Shown here piece by piece: positions 1 to 7,534 of a DNA stretch of 8,164 nt (its first letter is position 1; each line of letters starts with the position of its first letter). The notes below the pieces were generated by a model, which made no database searches, was not told the DNA's origin, and saw nothing but the letters and a program-made list of their open reading frames with translations. A program made the position numbers and the translations under genes. Source of the stretch: an uncultured Collinsella sp. (GTDB taxonomy: Bacteria > Actinomycetota > Coriobacteriia > Coriobacteriales > Coriobacteriaceae); the NCBI GenBank assembly GCA_902478765.1, contig CABSMN010000041.1, positions 1 to 8,164 on the forward strand, in the 5' to 3' direction.

Positions 1-1647
1 GAGCATGACCTCACCCAGCTCGGACAGGACGGACAGGCCCTCGGTCAGCAGGCAGAACAAGTGGGCATCATCGCGCTCCTCAAACGCCAGACCGCCCTCG
101 TAGAAATCGAAGTACAGAGCCGCTGTATCCATAACGCGAAACTCCGCTATCTCGTCGCGGGGCGGCACGCCGGGGCGTTGCTCTTCGAAGGGACTGCCCG
201 GAGCGCCCAGGCTAAAGAGATCCGCCGACCAATCGCCGTAGGTAACCGTAATTTTGCAGGTCACGAGCCCATCGTCGACGCCGATCGCCATAGCAAAGCT
301 CGGCTCGGGTGCCACGGTATCGAGCGCGGCGGGCGCGGTGAGGTCGGTGTAGTCGCGCAAAATGGGCAGCGCCATACGGCAGAACTCACCCACCTGCTCG
401 GCGGCAATATGGGCGGGCGTGCGGCACGGCAGCAAGCGCGACAAAAAAGGTGCGGCATGCTGAGCAAATGCAGCGTCGGTACGGCGCGCGCGGCGCGTGT
501 CAACCAAGTAGGCGGCATCGCCCGACGCAAAGCAGTACATATCGGCGGGCAGGCGCAGGTCATAGCTACCACCAGCCGCCGGCGCGATTTTGGCGGCAAG
601 CAGCGGTGGGCGCTTAGCGGATGCCTCGTCCTCCCCTTGCGGAGACAGCTCAACCGCCACGTCGTAGGTGCGATGCGTCGTCATCCCCCGCGACCAGGCG
701 GGCTCAAAGGAGATGGTCTGGCCGCGCAGCAGGTCCAGCACATATACGATGCTATGCTCGGACAGCGGCAACTGACGCTCGGCAACAAAACCACTGCGGG
801 CAAAGTCGTACGACGCCGAACGCGAGCTTGTGATGTCATCGAGATAGGCAACTGTCGTCACAACAAGGTTGAGCAGCTTTGCCGATGTTTCGTCAAAGGC
901 CTCAGGTGAATGGACAAACGTGAGCTTCTTGCCATAGGAGAACGTGCCGCCGCGCACGTAGGCATCGGCCATGCCGTCGATGTCCTTGACCACGTAGGAG
1001 ACCGATCCACAGCGAATGCGGAACTCGAGCGCCCAGCTAAAGCGGTCAGCGAACAGCGGATTGTAGTACGGCACCAACGAGGGCTCCAACGCCGCTTTGG
1101 GGGCGTCGGGATCAACGGCACCGGCAAGCTTGCGGCGCATGCTCGCCAGCTCATCCATGCGCGCGTCCGAAAGATCGGAAAGCGCCGCCACAAGGCTCGG
1201 GCTCGTGGGGACGGGCGCCGGAAAGGGAAAGTTAGGATTGACGGCCGGCGCTTTGGGTGCGGTGCGCGCGGGCTGTTTCGGCTGCGCCGTAAACGTGCGG
1301 ACCGGCGTGCGCAAACCTTCGACGGGCTCGGCGCCGCTGGCATCCAAATACGCCAGAGCCGTGGCAATAGCGTGCTTGCACATACCGGGGTAACGATAGG
1401 CGGCGGGGCAATCGCAGTCGTAGTCGATCACCTCGTGCTCGTCCATGTCGAGCGCCACGTGCGTCTTGTACAGGTCGCCGCGCGAGCCGCGCACCGACCC
1501 CTCAATCGTCACGTTTTTGGAGAAGCGCGAGCCGCTGTCCTCAATCGACAGCACGGCACCGTTGAGCATGAGCGAACGCCCCTTCATAAAGGTGCCGCTC
1601 AACGCCGCCTCTTTGCGAAGCGCCTGCACAAACGTCCCCTGCGCCAT
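1..1647 (-). CDS. SWIM zinc-finger protein, probable SNF2-family helicase (N-terminal part, cut by the window edge)
   Basis: The frame is open from ATG at 1645-1647 to base 1 with no stop, giving 549 codons of an unfinished protein. A SWIM zinc finger is visible: Cys78-x-Cys80, nine residues, then Cys90-x-His92, inside YDCDCPAAYRYPGMCKHA. Residues about 112-150 are a Pro/Ala-rich linker. After it comes a long mixed alpha/beta region without a motif I can name, which would fit the SNF2-helicase-associated region. In SWIM-containing bacterial SNF2 proteins the ATPase motor lies C-terminal, so it would fall outside this window. The role inferred is ATP-driven remodelling of protein-DNA complexes in the cytoplasm; only the zinc finger is seen directly. 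The start is supported by a strong GGAGGAA three bases upstream. The gene begins 28 bp after the dnaE stop, so co-transcription with dnaE is likely. A SWIM protein without a helicase motor is the main alternative. Confidence 0.78.
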   Translation of the reverse strand, partial: MAQGTFVQALRKEAALSGTFMKGRSLMLNGAVLSIEDSGSRFSKNVTIEGSVRGSRGDLYKTHVALDMDEHEVIDYDCDCPAAYRYPGMCKHAIATALAYLDASGAEPVEGLRTPVRTFTAQPKQPARTAPKAPAVNPNFPFPAPVPTSPSLVAALSDLSDARMDELASMRRKLAGAVDPDAPKAALEPSLVPYYNPLFADRFSWALEFRIRCGSVSYVVKDIDGMADAYVRGGTFSYGKKLTFVHSPEAFDETSAKLLNLVVTTVAYLDDITSSRSASYDFARSGFVAERQLPLSEHSIVYVLDLLRGQTISFEPAWSRGMTTHRTYDVAVELSPQGEDEASAKRPPLLAAKIAPAAGGSYDLRLPADMYCFASGDAAYLVDTRRARRTDAAFAQHAAPFLSRLLPCRTPAHIAAEQVGEFCRMALPILRDYTDLTAPAALDTVAPEPSFAMAIGVDDGLVTCKITVTYGDWSADLFSLGAPGSPFEEQRPGVPPRDEIAEFRVMDTAALYFDFYEGGLAFEERDDAHLFCLLTEGLSVLSELGEVML

Positions 1648-1650
1648 CAC

Positions 1651-1657
1651 TTCCTCC
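1651..1657 (-). promoter_or_regulatory. Strong ribosome binding site of the SWIM/SNF2 gene
   Basis: Read on the minus strand this is GGAGGAA, followed by GTG and then the ATG at 1645-1647. It fixes the start of the SWIM protein. It lies wholly in the 28-bp gap after the dnaE stop, which has no room for an obvious terminator or promoter and so supports read-through from dnaE. Confidence 0.8.
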
Positions 1658-1675
1658 AATCTCACCCGGGGTAGC

Positions 1676-4600
1676 TTAGATCACCGTCACGCGGCCCTGG
1701 TTACCCACAATGGCCTTGGCCTCGGCCAGCAGCGGAATCGAACGCGCGTTGACCTTGGCAGGTACCTCGGCACGCAGCACGCGCCCGTCCACCTGCTCGA
1801 TAAAGATCTCCACACGGTCGCCGCCCGGGTTAGCGGTGAGCACCGTGGCCAGGCGCGCCATATTGCCCTGGCTAAAGCGGCTGTTGGGCACCATGACCTC
1901 AAACACCTTGGGCTTGTTGTTCTCCTCGTTGAGCTCGAGCGGCACGATCTCCTGCGCGATGATCTGGTCGCCGCGGTCCGAGCGCTCGAGCTTGCCCTTA
2001 ATGCGCACAAAGGCATCGGACAGCTGCGCGCCGGTCTCGGGATCGACCTCGCCGTACAGGTACCCCTCGGCCTCTTTATAGGTCTTGGGGAACACGACGA
2101 CGGTGGCCTCGCCTTCCATGTCCTCGAGCTGCACGATGCCCATGGGGTCACCGTTTTTGGTCACGCGCTTGGACACGCTCGAGACCATGCCGGCCCACCA
2201 CAGCGCCTTGCCCTCGGGAATTTCCTGGTTGATGGTGCCGCCCGTAGGATTCTGAACTTCGTAGCCGGTATCGATCTGCGAGAACGAGAAGTCGCGCGCC
2301 TTGGCTAGTGCATACTCAAACGGGCGCAGCGGGTGGTCCGAGACATAGATGCCCAGAACCTCTTTCTCCTGGCTCAGCTTGAGGTGTCGGTCCCATTCCT
2401 GGCCGTCCGGATCGGGCACGCTGACCTCGAAGCCCGAGCCCTCAACGTCGCCAAACATATCGAAGAACGACGTCTGCCCGCTCGCGCGATCCTTCTGGCG
2501 CTTTACCGCGGCATCGATGATGTTCTCGGGGTTGTTCTTGTCCACAAAGTGCATCATCTGACGACGCGGATACCCCGTGGAGTCGAAGGCGCCTGCCTTG
2601 ATCAGCGATTCGATTACGCGACGGTTGGCCTGGCTCGAGTCCACGCGCTCGACAAAGTCGTGCAGCGTCTTAAACGGGCCGCCCGCCTCGCGCTCGGCGA
2701 TAATCGCCTGTGCCACACCGGTGCCCACGCCGCGGATGCCGGCCAGACCAAAGCGCACGCCCTCCTTGGTAGCCGTGAACTCGGTACCCGACTCGTTGAC
2801 ATCTGGCGACAGCACGGGGATGCCGTCGTGACGGCATGCCGAGACGTAGTGCACGATCTTGTCGGTCTTGCCCGTGTAGGACGTCAGAACGGCCGCCATG
2901 TACTCGTGCGGATAGTGCGCCTTGAGCCACGCCGTCTGCATAACCAGGATGGCGTAGCCGGCGGAGTGCGACTTGTTAAAGGCGTAAGATGCGAACTCGA
3001 GAACATCGTCCCAAATCTTCTGGGCGACCTCGCGCGTGTAGTTGTTCTTGATAGCGCCGTTCATCCAGTGGTCGTAGGTGGTCTCGTCCGAGCCATCCTC
3101 CCAGTGCAGCACCGTCGACGTGAGCAGCTTGATCTTTTTCTTAGCCACGGGTTTACGGATACGCGAGTCCGATTCGCCCTTGGAGAAGCCGCACATCTCG
3201 ACGGAGATGAGCATAACCTGCTCCTGGTAGACCATGGTGCCGTAGGTTTCGCCCAGGATGTCGTCCAGGCGGTCGTCGTAGGAGACGGCCGGCTCCTTGC
3301 CGTTCATACGGTTGATGTAGGACGAGACCATGCCGGCGCCCAGCGGGCCCGGGCGGTACAGGGCGATCAATGCTACGACGTGCTTGTACTCGGTGGGCTT
3401 CATGTTCTTGATCGTGGCCGTCATGCCGGCGGACTCGACCTGGAAGACGCCGGCAGTGTGACCGGAGCCCATGAGCTTAAAGATCTCGGGATCGTCAAAG
3501 GGGATCTCTTCCTCTTTGATGTCGATACCGAAGTTCTTTTTGATGTTTGCCTTGGCCTTGGAGATAACCGTCAGCGTGCGCAGGCCCAAGAAGTCCATCT
3601 TGAGCAGGCCCATGTCGGCAACGGTATGGCCCTCGTACTGGGTAATCTCGACGCCGCCCTTGGTGTCGAGCTTGGTGGGCACATGTTCGTTGACGGGGTC
3701 GCGGCAGATCAGAACGGCGCACGCGTGCACGCCCTCGCCACGGGTGAGGCCCTCAATCGAGAGCGCCGTGTCGATGATGCGGCGGGCGTCGTCGTCCTTT
3801 TTATAGGCCTCGGCAAAGTCGGGGTTAAACAGATCCTCTTTGCCGGGTTGTTTTTCGAGTACCTGCTTGAGCTTGACCTTGGGGTCGCTCGAGACCATCT
3901 TGGACAGGCGCTGGCCCATGTAGACCGGGTAGTCCAGAACGCGCGCGGCATCGTTGATGGCCTGCTTGGCCTTAATGGTCGAGTAGGTGATGACGTGGGT
4001 GACCTTCTCGGGGCCGTAGAGCTGGCGAACGTGCTCCACGACCTCGAGGCGCCGCTCATCGTCGAAGTCCATATCGATATCGGGCATCTCGGTACGCTGC
4101 GGGGACAGGAACCTCTCGAACATCAGGCCGTTCTCGAGCGGGTCGAACGCGGTGATGTTCATGGCGTAGGCGACGATAGCGCCGGCGGCCGAGCCACGGC
4201 CGGGGCCGACGCCGATGCCGTTGTCCTTGGCCCATTGCACGTACTCGGCGACGATGAGGAAGTAGGCGGCAAAGCCCTTGTCGCAAATGACCTTGTATTC
4301 GTACTCAAAGCGCTCTTTGATGTTGACGCCACCGATCTCGCGCGTGGCCCAGTCGTCACCATAGTGCTGGCGCAGGCCCTTCTCGCACTCGCGGCGGAAC
4401 TGGCTCTCGTGCGTCTCGCCGGGATCGAGCAACGGGAAGCGCGGCAGGATGATGGAGTCCCAGTCGAGCTCGACGTAGCACTTGTCGGCGATCTCGAGCG
4501 TGTTGTCGCAGGCCTCGGGGCAATACGGGAACATCGCCCGCATCTCCTCCTCGGTCTTCATATAAAACTCCGAGCCGGTCATGCGCATGCGGTTGGGGTC

Positions 4601-5479
4601 GTCGACCTTGGCGTTCATGCCAATGCACATGATGACGTCCTGCACCGGCGCGTCCTCGCGGCGCAGGTAGTGGAAGTCGTTGGTGGCAATGACTTTGACG
4701 CCCACCTGCTTGGCGATATCGATGAGCGTGCGGTCCATCTGCTCGTCGGTCAGGCCGTTGTCGGTGGTGATGCCGTGTTCCTGGATCTCGATATAAAAGT
4801 CGCCGGGTTCGAAGGTATCGCGGAAGGTCTCGGCCCACTTGATGGCGCCCTCCATGTCACCGCGGTCGATGTATTTGGGAATGATGCCCGCGATGCAGGC
4901 GCTCGTGCAGATCATGCCCTTGGCATGGCGGCGCAGGTTGTCGAGCGTCACGCGGGGCTTGTAGTAAAAGCCCTGCACGGCGGCCTCGGAAACCGTCTGC
5001 ATCAGGTTGACGTAGCCCTCCTGGTCCTTGGCCAGAAGGATCATGTGATAAAGCTCGGGCTTATGGTCGCGGGCGAGCGTCTCGTCCGGCGTAAAGTAAA
5101 CCTCGCAGCCAAAGATGGGCTTGATGACCAGAGGCGGCTTGAGCTCGTCGATGTTGCCCTTCTCGTCCCACATGGCCATGTCCTTCACATACTGGGCATG
5201 CTCGCGCGGGTTTGCCTCGGGATCGGGCTCCACCAGCTCGTCGCGACGGTCCTTTTCCAAGAAGGCCTTGTCGTGGCTCCAGGTTTTGTACTCGGGCGTG
5301 TTGTGGTTAACGGCGTCACAGGCCAGCGCCAGATCGGGCACGCCATACATGTAGCCGTGGTCGGTAATGGCGACGGCGGGCATGCCCAGCTCAACGGCGC
5401 GGTTGACCATATCCTGGATACGGGTTGCGCCGTCGAGCATGGAAAAGACGGTGTGGTTGTGCAGATGGACGAATGCCAT
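1676..5479 (-). CDS. dnaE: DNA polymerase III alpha subunit (replicative polymerase)
   Basis: A complete 1267-residue protein, ATG to TAA, catalysing template-directed DNA synthesis at the replication fork. Domains in order: an N-terminal PHP domain (about 1-290) with candidate metal ligands H5, H7, D40/H41, E126, H145, C195, D268 and H270; a C-family polymerase core with GPGRGSAAG (426-434), the catalytic pair D467/D469 in MPDIDMDFDD, the third acid D629 in KMDFLGLRTLT, and FNKSHSAGY (834-842); a helix-hairpin-helix-like stretch near 906-930; a probable clamp-binding QTSFF (1002-1006); an OB fold (about 1094-1135); and a C-terminal tail. The intact PHP ligand set fits the metal-dependent proofreading type known from Thermus and mycobacterial DnaE. 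The protein is about 100 residues longer than E. coli DnaE, explained largely by an insert at about 60-117 and a 12-residue one near 784-802. The start is backed by CGGAG eight bases upstream. Confidence 0.98.
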   Translation of the reverse strand: MAFVHLHNHTVFSMLDGATRIQDMVNRAVELGMPAVAITDHGYMYGVPDLALACDAVNHNTPEYKTWSHDKAFLEKDRRDELVEPDPEANPREHAQYVKDMAMWDEKGNIDELKPPLVIKPIFGCEVYFTPDETLARDHKPELYHMILLAKDQEGYVNLMQTVSEAAVQGFYYKPRVTLDNLRRHAKGMICTSACIAGIIPKYIDRGDMEGAIKWAETFRDTFEPGDFYIEIQEHGITTDNGLTDEQMDRTLIDIAKQVGVKVIATNDFHYLRREDAPVQDVIMCIGMNAKVDDPNRMRMTGSEFYMKTEEEMRAMFPYCPEACDNTLEIADKCYVELDWDSIILPRFPLLDPGETHESQFRRECEKGLRQHYGDDWATREIGGVNIKERFEYEYKVICDKGFAAYFLIVAEYVQWAKDNGIGVGPGRGSAAGAIVAYAMNITAFDPLENGLMFERFLSPQRTEMPDIDMDFDDERRLEVVEHVRQLYGPEKVTHVITYSTIKAKQAINDAARVLDYPVYMGQRLSKMVSSDPKVKLKQVLEKQPGKEDLFNPDFAEAYKKDDDARRIIDTALSIEGLTRGEGVHACAVLICRDPVNEHVPTKLDTKGGVEITQYEGHTVADMGLLKMDFLGLRTLTVISKAKANIKKNFGIDIKEEEIPFDDPEIFKLMGSGHTAGVFQVESAGMTATIKNMKPTEYKHVVALIALYRPGPLGAGMVSSYINRMNGKEPAVSYDDRLDDILGETYGTMVYQEQVMLISVEMCGFSKGESDSRIRKPVAKKKIKLLTSTVLHWEDGSDETTYDHWMNGAIKNNYTREVAQKIWDDVLEFASYAFNKSHSAGYAILVMQTAWLKAHYPHEYMAAVLTSYTGKTDKIVHYVSACRHDGIPVLSPDVNESGTEFTATKEGVRFGLAGIRGVGTGVAQAIIAEREAGGPFKTLHDFVERVDSSQANRRVIESLIKAGAFDSTGYPRRQMMHFVDKNNPENIIDAAVKRQKDRASGQTSFFDMFGDVEGSGFEVSVPDPDGQEWDRHLKLSQEKEVLGIYVSDHPLRPFEYALAKARDFSFSQIDTGYEVQNPTGGTINQEIPEGKALWWAGMVSSVSKRVTKNGDPMGIVQLEDMEGEATVVVFPKTYKEAEGYLYGEVDPETGAQLSDAFVRIKGKLERSDRGDQIIAQEIVPLELNEENNKPKVFEVMVPNSRFSQGNMARLATVLTANPGGDRVEIFIEQVDGRVLRAEVPAKVNARSIPLLAEAKAIVGNQGRVTVI

Positions 5480-5487
5480 GTGATGAG

Positions 5488-5492
5488 CTCCG
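5488..5492 (-). promoter_or_regulatory. Ribosome binding site of dnaE
   Basis: CGGAG on the minus strand, eight bases before the ATG at 5477-5479. It supports this start, which is also where the conserved PHP opening FVHLHNHT begins, so no upstream extension is needed. Confidence 0.6.
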
Positions 5493-5518
5493 ATGCGGGT
5501 TCGTGTTCTGACTGAACG

Positions 5519-5524
5519 ATTTTA
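5519..5524 (-). promoter_or_regulatory. Possible -10 element of a dnaE promoter
   Basis: TAAAAT on the minus strand, about 40 bases before the dnaE start, at the point where composition shifts from the high-GC leader to the AT-richer insert upstream. I see no good -35 at 16-18 bases, so this rests on the -10 match and position alone. A promoter here would keep dnaE independent of the transporter upstream. Confidence 0.35.
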
Positions 5525-5572
5525 CCCCACGGCGCGGACAGCACCCGAACCTAGCCAAACCCACACGGTAGT

Positions 5573-5593
5573 CTTTTTGGGACCTTCAAAAAG
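5573..5593 (-). repeat. Short AT-rich inverted repeat between the small ORF and dnaE
   Basis: CTTTTTG (5573-5579) and CAAAAAG (5587-5593) are exact reverse complements around a 7-base spacer. The 7-bp stem has G-C pairs only at its ends, and the right arm overlaps the last codons of the small ORF. It could be a weak bidirectional terminator for the transporter unit, but the stem is not GC-rich and the T-run lies in the stem and not after it. Confidence 0.3.
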
Positions 5594-5735
5594 GGGAATG
5601 AGGGCATCCAGATATATCGAGTATTACTGAAACCCCGGCGATACGCTGAATGATTTGTGACGAATAGTCATGTCCATCAAGAAGGCTCGACGCTTCGGGC
5701 AGCTCGTCAATCGATATATCAATTCTTGGAGACAT
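5586..5735 (-). CDS. Unrecognised 49-residue small ORF overlapping the end of the transporter gene
   Basis: ATG at 5733-5735, TGA at 5586-5588, 49 residues. It starts inside the last codons of the transporter gene and overlaps it by 17 bases in another frame; TAGGA four bases before its ATG could serve as ribosome binding site, so translational coupling is possible. The product begins MSPRIDISIDELPEASSLL, has an acidic first half, a short hydrophobic stretch (IAGVSVILDI, about 32-41) and ends GCPHSPF. There is no signal peptide or membrane helix, and I recognise no family. Its composition is low in GC like the transporter, so both probably arrived together. It may be a real small protein, the truncated start of a longer lost gene, or a chance frame. 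Confidence 0.35.
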   Translation of the reverse strand: MSPRIDISIDELPEASSLLDGHDYSSQIIQRIAGVSVILDISGCPHSPF

Positions 5736-6918
5736 GTATTCCTACCATTTTTAAAGAAACAACGGCGGTAATTGCTATCGCGATTGCGCCAATAACACCG
5801 AGCGCTATCTGAATGGGATATAACCCCAACACATATCCAAATATGGAGAAAAACATTGCAGAAAAGAGGGCCCTTACCAGAGACGCGACGGAAAGGATCG
5901 TCGCGCGGAGATCATCCGCTATCGCGTCTTGGATTAAGTTTTCCGAAGTGATGTACACCACTTCCGGGAGAAAACAAAGCACCATGCTAAGGCCAAACAA
6001 ACACAGCGGATTTGAAGCGAACCACGGAAGAATCATGAAAAGACCGGCCTCGATTAACATCGAGCCGAGCATGGTATTTCTTTTCCCGAAACGCGATGAG
6101 AAGAAATCTGCTGCAATGTAGGCCGTCGCATTTACTGCATAGGATGCACCGAAAAAGATTCCTATTATGGAGACGGGAGCATCAAATGCGTCGAATACCA
6201 ACTGATTCAAGTTGTAATAACTCCCATAGAATCCATCGAGCATGCTTGTGCCGACTAGAAGAAGCAATACCGCAAAAGCGGATTCTCCAATGCACCAGGT
6301 TTCGCGTCTGAAGATCTTGGCTACGTCAAACCTTTCCTCCCCAGAGTTTTTGGAATGGGTCGTTTCCATCCTCTCAATGGGATACAGAAGGAAAAGCTGC
6401 AGGAGATAGAAAACGGAAACGCATACGTAGAGGGCACTCCAAGATACTTGGGCAATGAATGATCCAAGTACGATTGCCACTCCCGTCGCGATTGATTGCG
6501 CGGCAAGCAGCCGAGCGTTGATGGTGAGGAAGCGCTCTCCTTGACCGGCATTTCGGGCAATTTCATATAAAAGTGCTTGTTCGGATCCCGATTGAAGGGA
6601 GTAGGCGAGTGCCTCAACAAGGGAAAGCGCGACGAGAAAGGGGCCTGAGAGTAACAGCATGCCAGCCGTATGGAAGAAAAGAAGCAGAACGCCCACTTGA
6701 ATCGAGAACTTCTTTCCAAAGAAATCGCCTACCAGCCCTGTTGGCAGCTCGAGGACGACCGTTGCAATGTTGTACAGGGCTTGATAAAGCGCGATTTCCG
6801 TGACAGACATTCCTTTATCCGCAAGGAAAAGTAGAAACACTCCCCGATTTAAAACAAATCCCGCGAGAACGAAAAAGGCGGAATAGATGTGCAGTTGCGT
6901 AGCGGCATTCTTATTCAT
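5719..6918 (-). CDS. MFS transporter, probable drug/metabolite efflux type
   Basis: A complete 399-residue integral membrane protein, ATG to TGA, of normal major facilitator length. Hydrophobic segments are spread over its whole length in two halves separated by a charged cytoplasmic loop (about 182-206). MFS motif A follows the second helix: G61-x-x-x-D65-x-x-G68-K69-K70. A degenerate copy sits in the second half (D271 to G278-K279-R280), as expected from the internal duplication. The LELPTG lead-in and the GSEQALLYE stretch (111-119) are familiar from proton-driven efflux-like MFS proteins, but the substrate cannot be read from sequence. A modest GGAAG lies seven bases before the ATG. GC is near 47% in a sampled line against 60-67% in the neighbours, which suggests horizontal acquisition. 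The gene has a 103-bp leader of its own with an operator-like dyad, and its last codons overlap a small ORF. Confidence 0.92.
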   Translation of the reverse strand: MNKNAATQLHIYSAFFVLAGFVLNRGVFLLFLADKGMSVTEIALYQALYNIATVVLELPTGLVGDFFGKKFSIQVGVLLLFFHTAGMLLLSGPFLVALSLVEALAYSLQSGSEQALLYEIARNAGQGERFLTINARLLAAQSIATGVAIVLGSFIAQVSWSALYVCVSVFYLLQLFLLYPIERMETTHSKNSGEERFDVAKIFRRETWCIGESAFAVLLLLVGTSMLDGFYGSYYNLNQLVFDAFDAPVSIIGIFFGASYAVNATAYIAADFFSSRFGKRNTMLGSMLIEAGLFMILPWFASNPLCLFGLSMVLCFLPEVVYITSENLIQDAIADDLRATILSVASLVRALFSAMFFSIFGYVLGLYPIQIALGVIGAIAIAITAVVSLKMVGIHVSKN

Positions 6919-6978
6919 TTGGCACTTCCATCAACTAATTTTGCCGGGCCGCTCGCTACTGACTCGAAGCCTGAAGTG

Positions 6979-6995
6979 TTCACAGTTGATGTGAA
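6979..6995. promoter_or_regulatory. Operator-like dyad upstream of the MFS gene
   Basis: TTCACA, five bases, then TGTGAA: a 17-bp element with perfect 6-bp arms, 61-77 bases upstream of the transporter start in the only gap before it. Its form would suit a dimeric regulator of efflux genes, but no regulator gene is adjacent. The overlapping AGTTGATG (6984-6991) is also an exact inverted match to CATCAACT (6929-6936) just before the ribosome binding site, so an RNA hairpin reaching the start region is a second possibility. I see no convincing -35/-10 pair here. Confidence 0.35.
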
Positions 6996-7021
6996 GAGCG
7001 GTAAAGCTTTTGCACAGGGTA

Positions 7022-7529
7022 TCAATGGAATACATCCGAAGCGTTTTCGGCAGTATCATCGGCGAAGGCGGGATTAGCCTTTACGCGGCGCTCACCCTCG
7101 ATGTATTTGACGATTTGATCAATCGTCTGGTTGGCGCGGCTCTTGAGCTTGCGCTCGTAGAAGAAGAGGCCGAGCTTGCCGCGCATGCCAGACGTGTTGC
7201 CACCCGCACCCTGAAAATCCTCGGTATAGGTGAGCTCGCAAGCACCATCGCCAGCAGGTGCAGCCTCATAGCGCATGGTATTGATGCCCGCCGCATACTG
7301 AAAACAGACCTCATAGAGGCACGGGTAGTCAAAGTGCTTGATCTTAACCTTGATCGCCGTGCCCTTGGTCTTGCCTTTTGCGGTATGGACGCTTCTCGTA
7401 CTTATAGCCGTTGAGCTTATTGCGGCTAGGACGTTTGCCCGTGGCGTTCTCGATATCCTGCATGATGGACCCCGCCAGAGCGTCAAAAAGCTCCTCCGGC
7501 GTCACCTTAAGCGTTTTGGTGAGCTGCAT
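7022..7529 (-). pseudogene. DUF3284-type protein, reading frame broken by one frameshift
   Basis: The N-terminal frame (ATG 7527-7529) begins MQLTKTLKVTPEELFDALAG and runs to KLNGYKYEK at residue 46. Homology-like sequence then jumps to the next frame, resuming at VHTAKGKTKG near 7390 and continuing 122 residues to TGA at 7022-7024. Joined, the product is about 168 residues. Its pattern fits DUF3284 as I know it: a helix with D-I-x-x-x-TGK, a K-L-x-G-Y-x-Y strand, then INTMRYE, LTYTEDF and a basic amphipathic C-terminal helix (ERKLKSRANQTIDQIVKYI). That would be an SRPBCC-like ligand-binding fold; function is unknown. One extra C, or loss of two bases (CGCGTC to CGTC), at about 7388-7391 explains the break. 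In the sequence as given, the first frame ends after 61 residues. A real mutation or an assembly error are both possible this near a contig end. Confidence 0.72.
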
Positions 7530-7534
7530 GATGG

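Noticed and set aside
61..1674. Two consecutive long plus-strand frames (61-909 and 910-1674)
   Set aside because: They are in mirror register with the SWIM protein and broken only where it uses a TCA serine codon. The minus strand has a zinc finger, a strong ribosome binding site and an uninterrupted frame.
1445..2308. A 287-codon plus-strand frame crossing the dnaE/SWIM junction
   Set aside because: It lies opposite two well-supported genes, has no domain I recognise, and ends at a CTA leucine codon of dnaE.
2333..5515. A 1060-codon open frame on the plus strand opposite dnaE
   Set aside because: Its codons are exact reverse complements of dnaE codons in the same register, so it stays open simply because dnaE avoids TTA, CTA and TCA. 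The product has no recognisable domain and dnaE is unmistakable.
5719..6918. A mobile element or defence system hidden in the low-GC block
   Set aside because: The block is filled by one intact MFS transporter and a 49-codon ORF; no transposase, nuclease, toxin or phage-like protein is present in any frame.
7022..7486. An independent 154-residue protein starting at the ATG at 7484-7486
   Set aside because: Its first 32 residues look like out-of-frame translation and lack a ribosome binding site; the matching N-terminus with a strong site is in the neighbouring frame.
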